From AP-15 sp963747735 (GTDB lineage Bacteria > Pseudomonadota > Alphaproteobacteria > ATCC43930 > CGMCC-115725): 64,000 nucleotides of DNA. Shown piece by piece: positions 61,401 to 64,000 of this stretch. The stretch is from positions 186,001 through 250,000 of the forward strand of contig CAVVGE010000007.1 of the NCBI GenBank assembly GCA_963747735.1, given 5' to 3'. The notes under the pieces are model-generated. The model worked only from the letters and a program-made list of their open reading frames with translations, searched no databases and had not been told where the DNA came from. Made by a program: the position numbers and the translations under genes. Each line of letters begins with the position of its first letter. The stretch's first letter is position 1.

Positions 61401-63533
61401 ATGATCGGGGCGCGCGCGGATCGCCGTCGCCGCGGGTCGGCGCTGCGCCGCGCCGTGTCGGTCCTGACCACTGCCCTTCTGCTGGCGTCGCCGCTCGCCG
61501 CGCAGGCGGCGGCGACCGGGTGGGTCGGCGACGACCATTCCGCGGCGCGGCTGATCGCCGCGACCGATGCCGTCGGCTCGGCCGCGACCGTGGACGCCGG
61601 GCTCGAGATCAGGCTGGCGGCGGGTTGGCACGCCTATTGGCGCTCGCCGGGCGATGCGGGGATCCCCCCTTCGATCGATTGGGCCGGCTCCGACAATCTG
61701 GCGCAGGCGCAAATCTCGTGGCCGGCGCCCAGCCGCTATTCGCTGCAAGGCTTCGAGACTGCGGGCTACCGCGACCATGTGGTGCTGCCGATCGTGCTGA
61801 CCCTCGCCCATCCGGGCCAGCCGCTCCAGCTGCACGCCAAAGTCGACTGGGCCGCCTGCGCGCAGATTTGTGTGCCCTATTCGGCGAAATTCGATCTCAT
61901 CCTGCCCGCGGGCCCGGCTGCGGCGGCGCCGGAGGCCCCCTTGATCGCCGCGGCGCGCGCCCTCGTCCCGCGCGGGCTCGCCGCCGCCGGGTTGCAGCTC
62001 GTCTCGGCCAATATCGTTCGCGACGGCCACGATCCAAACCTCGTGGTCCGGCTGAGAAGTCCGGACGCCGCGTTTCGCGCACCCGACCTCTTTGTCGAAG
62101 GCGTGGCCAAAGGGTCGCCCGGCCGACCGCTTGTGCAGCTGTCGCGATGGGGGCACGCGGCGCATCTGACCGTGCCGATCCGCGACGCGGGCGACGCCGC
62201 GCTCGCCGGCAAAAAGCTGACCTTGACCTTTGTCGATGGTGCGCGCGCCGCCGAGCTCGAGGCAACGCCGCTGCCCGGGCCGCCGTCGGGCGAGGCCGCA
62301 CGGCTCATCTCGATCATCGGCATCGCCCTCCTCGGCGGGCTGATCCTGAACGCGATGCCCTGCGTCCTGCCGGTGCTGTCGCTCAAATTGCTGGCGGTGG
62401 CGAGCCAGGCCGGGGAGGATCGGCGCCGGGTGCGCCTCGGCCTCCTGGTGACGGCACTCGGCGTGCTGGCCTCCTTCGCCGCCATCGCCGGGGCGTTGGT
62501 GGCGCTCAAGGCGGCCGGCTCGACGATCGGCTGGGGCATCCAGTTTCAATGGCCGTGGTTTGTCGCCGGCATGGCGGCATTGACGACCCTCTTTGCGGCG
62601 AGCCTCTGGGGCTGGCTGCCGATCGCCCTGCCGCGCGCGGTCTACGACGCGGCCGGGACGGGCCGCACGCGCCGGCCCTATGCCGACGCCTTTGCCACCG
62701 GCGCCTTCGCCACCTTGCTGGCGACACCCTGCTCGGCGCCGTTTGTCGGCACCGCGATCGGCTTTGCCTTGTCGCAGGGACCGCCGCAGATCGCGATCGT
62801 GTTCGCCGCCATGGGGACGGGCCTCGCCTCCCCCTATCTTCTGGTCGCCGCCGCCCCCCGCCTGGTCGCGTTCCTGCCCCGGCCCGGCCGCTGGCTTTAC
62901 GTCCTGCGCGCCATCCTCGGCGCGGCTTTGGCCGGCACCGCGTTGTGGCTGCTGTTCGTGCTGGCGGCATTGTCGGGGACGCGGGTCGCGCTGGAGACCG
63001 GCGCGGCGCTGGTCCTGGTGGTGGTGCTGCTGGCGTTGCGGAGCCGCCGCAGCATGCCGGTGCCCGCCGCCCGCCTCGCTTCGGCGGCGACCGCGATCGT
63101 GGTCGCGGGCTCGGTGCTGTGGCCAGCCTTTGCCGGGGTCGAGCATTCGAGCCCGCCAGCCGCAGCCGGGCGCTGGCAAAAATTCGACCCCTCGGCGATC
63201 CCGCAGCTCGTCGGCCAGGGCAAGACCGTCTTTGTCGATGTCGGCGCCGCGTGGTGCCTGACCTGCAAGGTCAACGAGGCGGTGGTGCTCGACAGCGACC
63301 GCGTGGCGCGCCGCCTTTCCGGCCCCGGCGTTGTCGCGATGCGCGCCGATTGGACCCGCCCCGACCCGGCGGTCACCGCCTATCTCGAAAGCTTTGGCCG
63401 CTATGGCGTGCCGTTCGACGCGGTCTATGGCCCGCGGCGGCCCGATGGCGAGGCGCTGCCCGAGCTCTTGACCACCGGCATCGTCGAGCAGGCGCTCGAC
63501 CGCGCTTCCGCCCCCGGCCTCGCCGCGCGCTAA
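61401..63533 (+). CDS. ScsB/DsbD-like transmembrane thiol-disulfide reductase
   Basis: 710 residues from the ATG at 61401. N-terminal DsbD-alpha domain with WAACAQICVPYSAKF, central eight-helix DsbD core with both redox cysteines (MPCVLPVLSLK; ATPCSAPFVGTA), and C-terminal thioredoxin domain with GAAWCLTCKVNEAV. It passes electrons from cytoplasmic thioredoxin to periplasmic targets. ScsB relatives protect from copper stress, and its place next to copper genes fits. The longer upstream frame consists of repeat sequence and was not used. Confidence 0.88.
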   Translation: MIGARADRRRRGSALRRAVSVLTTALLLASPLAAQAAATGWVGDDHSAARLIAATDAVGSAATVDAGLEIRLAAGWHAYWRSPGDAGIPPSIDWAGSDNLAQAQISWPAPSRYSLQGFETAGYRDHVVLPIVLTLAHPGQPLQLHAKVDWAACAQICVPYSAKFDLILPAGPAAAAPEAPLIAAARALVPRGLAAAGLQLVSANIVRDGHDPNLVVRLRSPDAAFRAPDLFVEGVAKGSPGRPLVQLSRWGHAAHLTVPIRDAGDAALAGKKLTLTFVDGARAAELEATPLPGPPSGEAARLISIIGIALLGGLILNAMPCVLPVLSLKLLAVASQAGEDRRRVRLGLLVTALGVLASFAAIAGALVALKAAGSTIGWGIQFQWPWFVAGMAALTTLFAASLWGWLPIALPRAVYDAAGTGRTRRPYADAFATGAFATLLATPCSAPFVGTAIGFALSQGPPQIAIVFAAMGTGLASPYLLVAAAPRLVAFLPRPGRWLYVLRAILGAALAGTALWLLFVLAALSGTRVALETGAALVLVVVLLALRSRRSMPVPAARLASAATAIVVAGSVLWPAFAGVEHSSPPAAAGRWQKFDPSAIPQLVGQGKTVFVDVGAAWCLTCKVNEAVVLDSDRVARRLSGPGVVAMRADWTRPDPAVTAYLESFGRYGVPFDAVYGPRRPDGEALPELLTTGIVEQALDRASAPGLAAR

Positions 63534-63604
63534 CCCCTTGGAGCCCCCCTTGATGGGGAAAGGCTTCTTTGCGGGGCTGCCGGGCTCCGCAACTTCGGCA
63601 AGCC

Positions 63605-63643
63605 CTGTAGGATGGGTTTCGCGATGCTCAACCCATCCTACAG
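63605..63643. repeat. Palindromic repeat, family D
   Basis: CTGTAGGATGGGTT at 63605-63618 and its complement AACCCATCCTACAG at 63630-63643 form a 14-base stem with an 11-base loop between the ScsB/DsbD-like gene and the MFS gene. Confidence 0.8.
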
Positions 63644-63769
63644 GCCCCGGTTCAACATCAGAACAAAACCCGCTGCTGCGCGGTTTCGGCAAGGCAGGGC
63701 CGCGTCCGCCGACGGGCAACCTTCGGTTTCGCGCTCGACCGCGCGCCGGATTTATAAGAGCATCGGCGA

Positions 63770-64000
63770 ATGCTGAAATTGCCTGCGTTCGGCCGCGACG
63801 CCAAGGTCAACGGCCTCCTCGGCGCCGGCCATTTCCTGTCGCATTTCTATCAGCTCTGCCTGCCGCCCTTGTTTATCGTCTGGCAGAAGACGTTCGACGT
63901 CTCGTTCGCCGAGCTCGGCCTCGCCATGGCGGTGATGTCGGCGGCGGCGGCATTGATGCAGACCCCGATGGGGTTCTTGGTCGATCGCTACGGCGCGCGG
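63770..64000 (+). CDS. MFS transporter (partial, C-terminus beyond window)
   Basis: 77 residues from the ATG at 63770. GLLGAGHFLSHFYQLCLPPL and LAMAVMSAAAALMQTPMGFL, followed by VDRYGAR, are the first two membrane helices and the loop 2-3 motif (G-x-x-x-D-R-x-G-x-R) of the major facilitator superfamily. The frame is open at the window edge, and substrate cannot be inferred. Confidence 0.8.
   Translation, partial: MLKLPAFGRDAKVNGLLGAGHFLSHFYQLCLPPLFIVWQKTFDVSFAELGLAMAVMSAAAALMQTPMGFLVDRYGAR

Noticed and set aside
57733..63719. Very long open frames on the minus strand opposite the copper genes and the DsbD-like gene
   Set aside because: They are the mirror images of well-supported genes in GC-rich DNA, with Arg/Gly/Ala-rich low-complexity translations and no family motifs.

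Overview
The window is a very GC-rich chromosomal segment whose core genes point to an alphaproteobacterium, most like Rhodospirillales. The support is a Rieske/cytochrome b/cytochrome c1 operon beside mtnP-mtnA, trmL-hemF and a System I cytochrome c maturation cluster (ccmF-ccmH-ccmI). The genus cannot be fixed from sequence reading alone. No rRNA, tRNA, CRISPR array, prophage or replication origin was recognised.

Layout. 1-3.5 kb: cytochrome c maturation genes (minus strand), with CcmF and CcmH in one reading frame. 3.6-12.7 kb: nucleoside transporter, methionine-salvage pair, bc1 complex, trmL-hemF, a VOC protein and a DUF364 protein. 12.7-15.6 kb: acetyl-CoA synthetase and a LuxR-type regulator. 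15.9-22.9 kb: a plus-strand coenzyme F420 operon with two LLM-type oxidoreductases (one very like actinobacterial F420-dependent glucose-6-phosphate dehydrogenase), then cofE, cofD, cofC, cofG and cofH. The cofG/cofH junction holds palindromic repeats and a frame change. 22.9-28.2 kb: assorted catabolic or detoxifying enzymes.

28.2-34.1 kb is an accessory defence island: a truncated type ISP restriction-modification gene, a three-gene CBASS operon (CD-NTase, E2-like protein, patatin phospholipase) and a divergent XRE-ImmA/IrrE plus PIN-domain pair. 34-40.9 kb: FAD oxidoreductase, a frameshifted di-heme cytochrome, a hydrolase, a glycosyltransferase and a polytopic membrane protein. 41-44.2 kb is a wreck of three insertion sequences (IS1182-, IS701- and IS110/IS1111-like) peppered with a short palindrome that has also entered their transposase genes.

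44.3-56.5 kb: alcohol dehydrogenase, then a tightly overlapped locus of nucleoside phosphorylase, two glycosyltransferase-type enzymes, radical SAM/SPASM protein, GT2, DoxX-like protein and methyltransferase. PRC-barrel, pyrD, a DinG-type helicase and a TerB protein follow. 56.7-64 kb: an MBL-fold protein and a copper-handling cluster (Cys-rich secreted protein, Met-rich multicopper oxidase, c-type cytochrome with an altered heme motif, DUF411 protein, Met/Gly-rich peptide, ScsB/DsbD-like reductase), then the start of an MFS transporter.

Several families of intergenic palindromes recur through the window, and three times they appear to interrupt coding sequence. The most distinctive systems are the F420 operon with its split FO synthase, the type II-short CBASS island, and the radical SAM/glycosyltransferase locus of unknown product.
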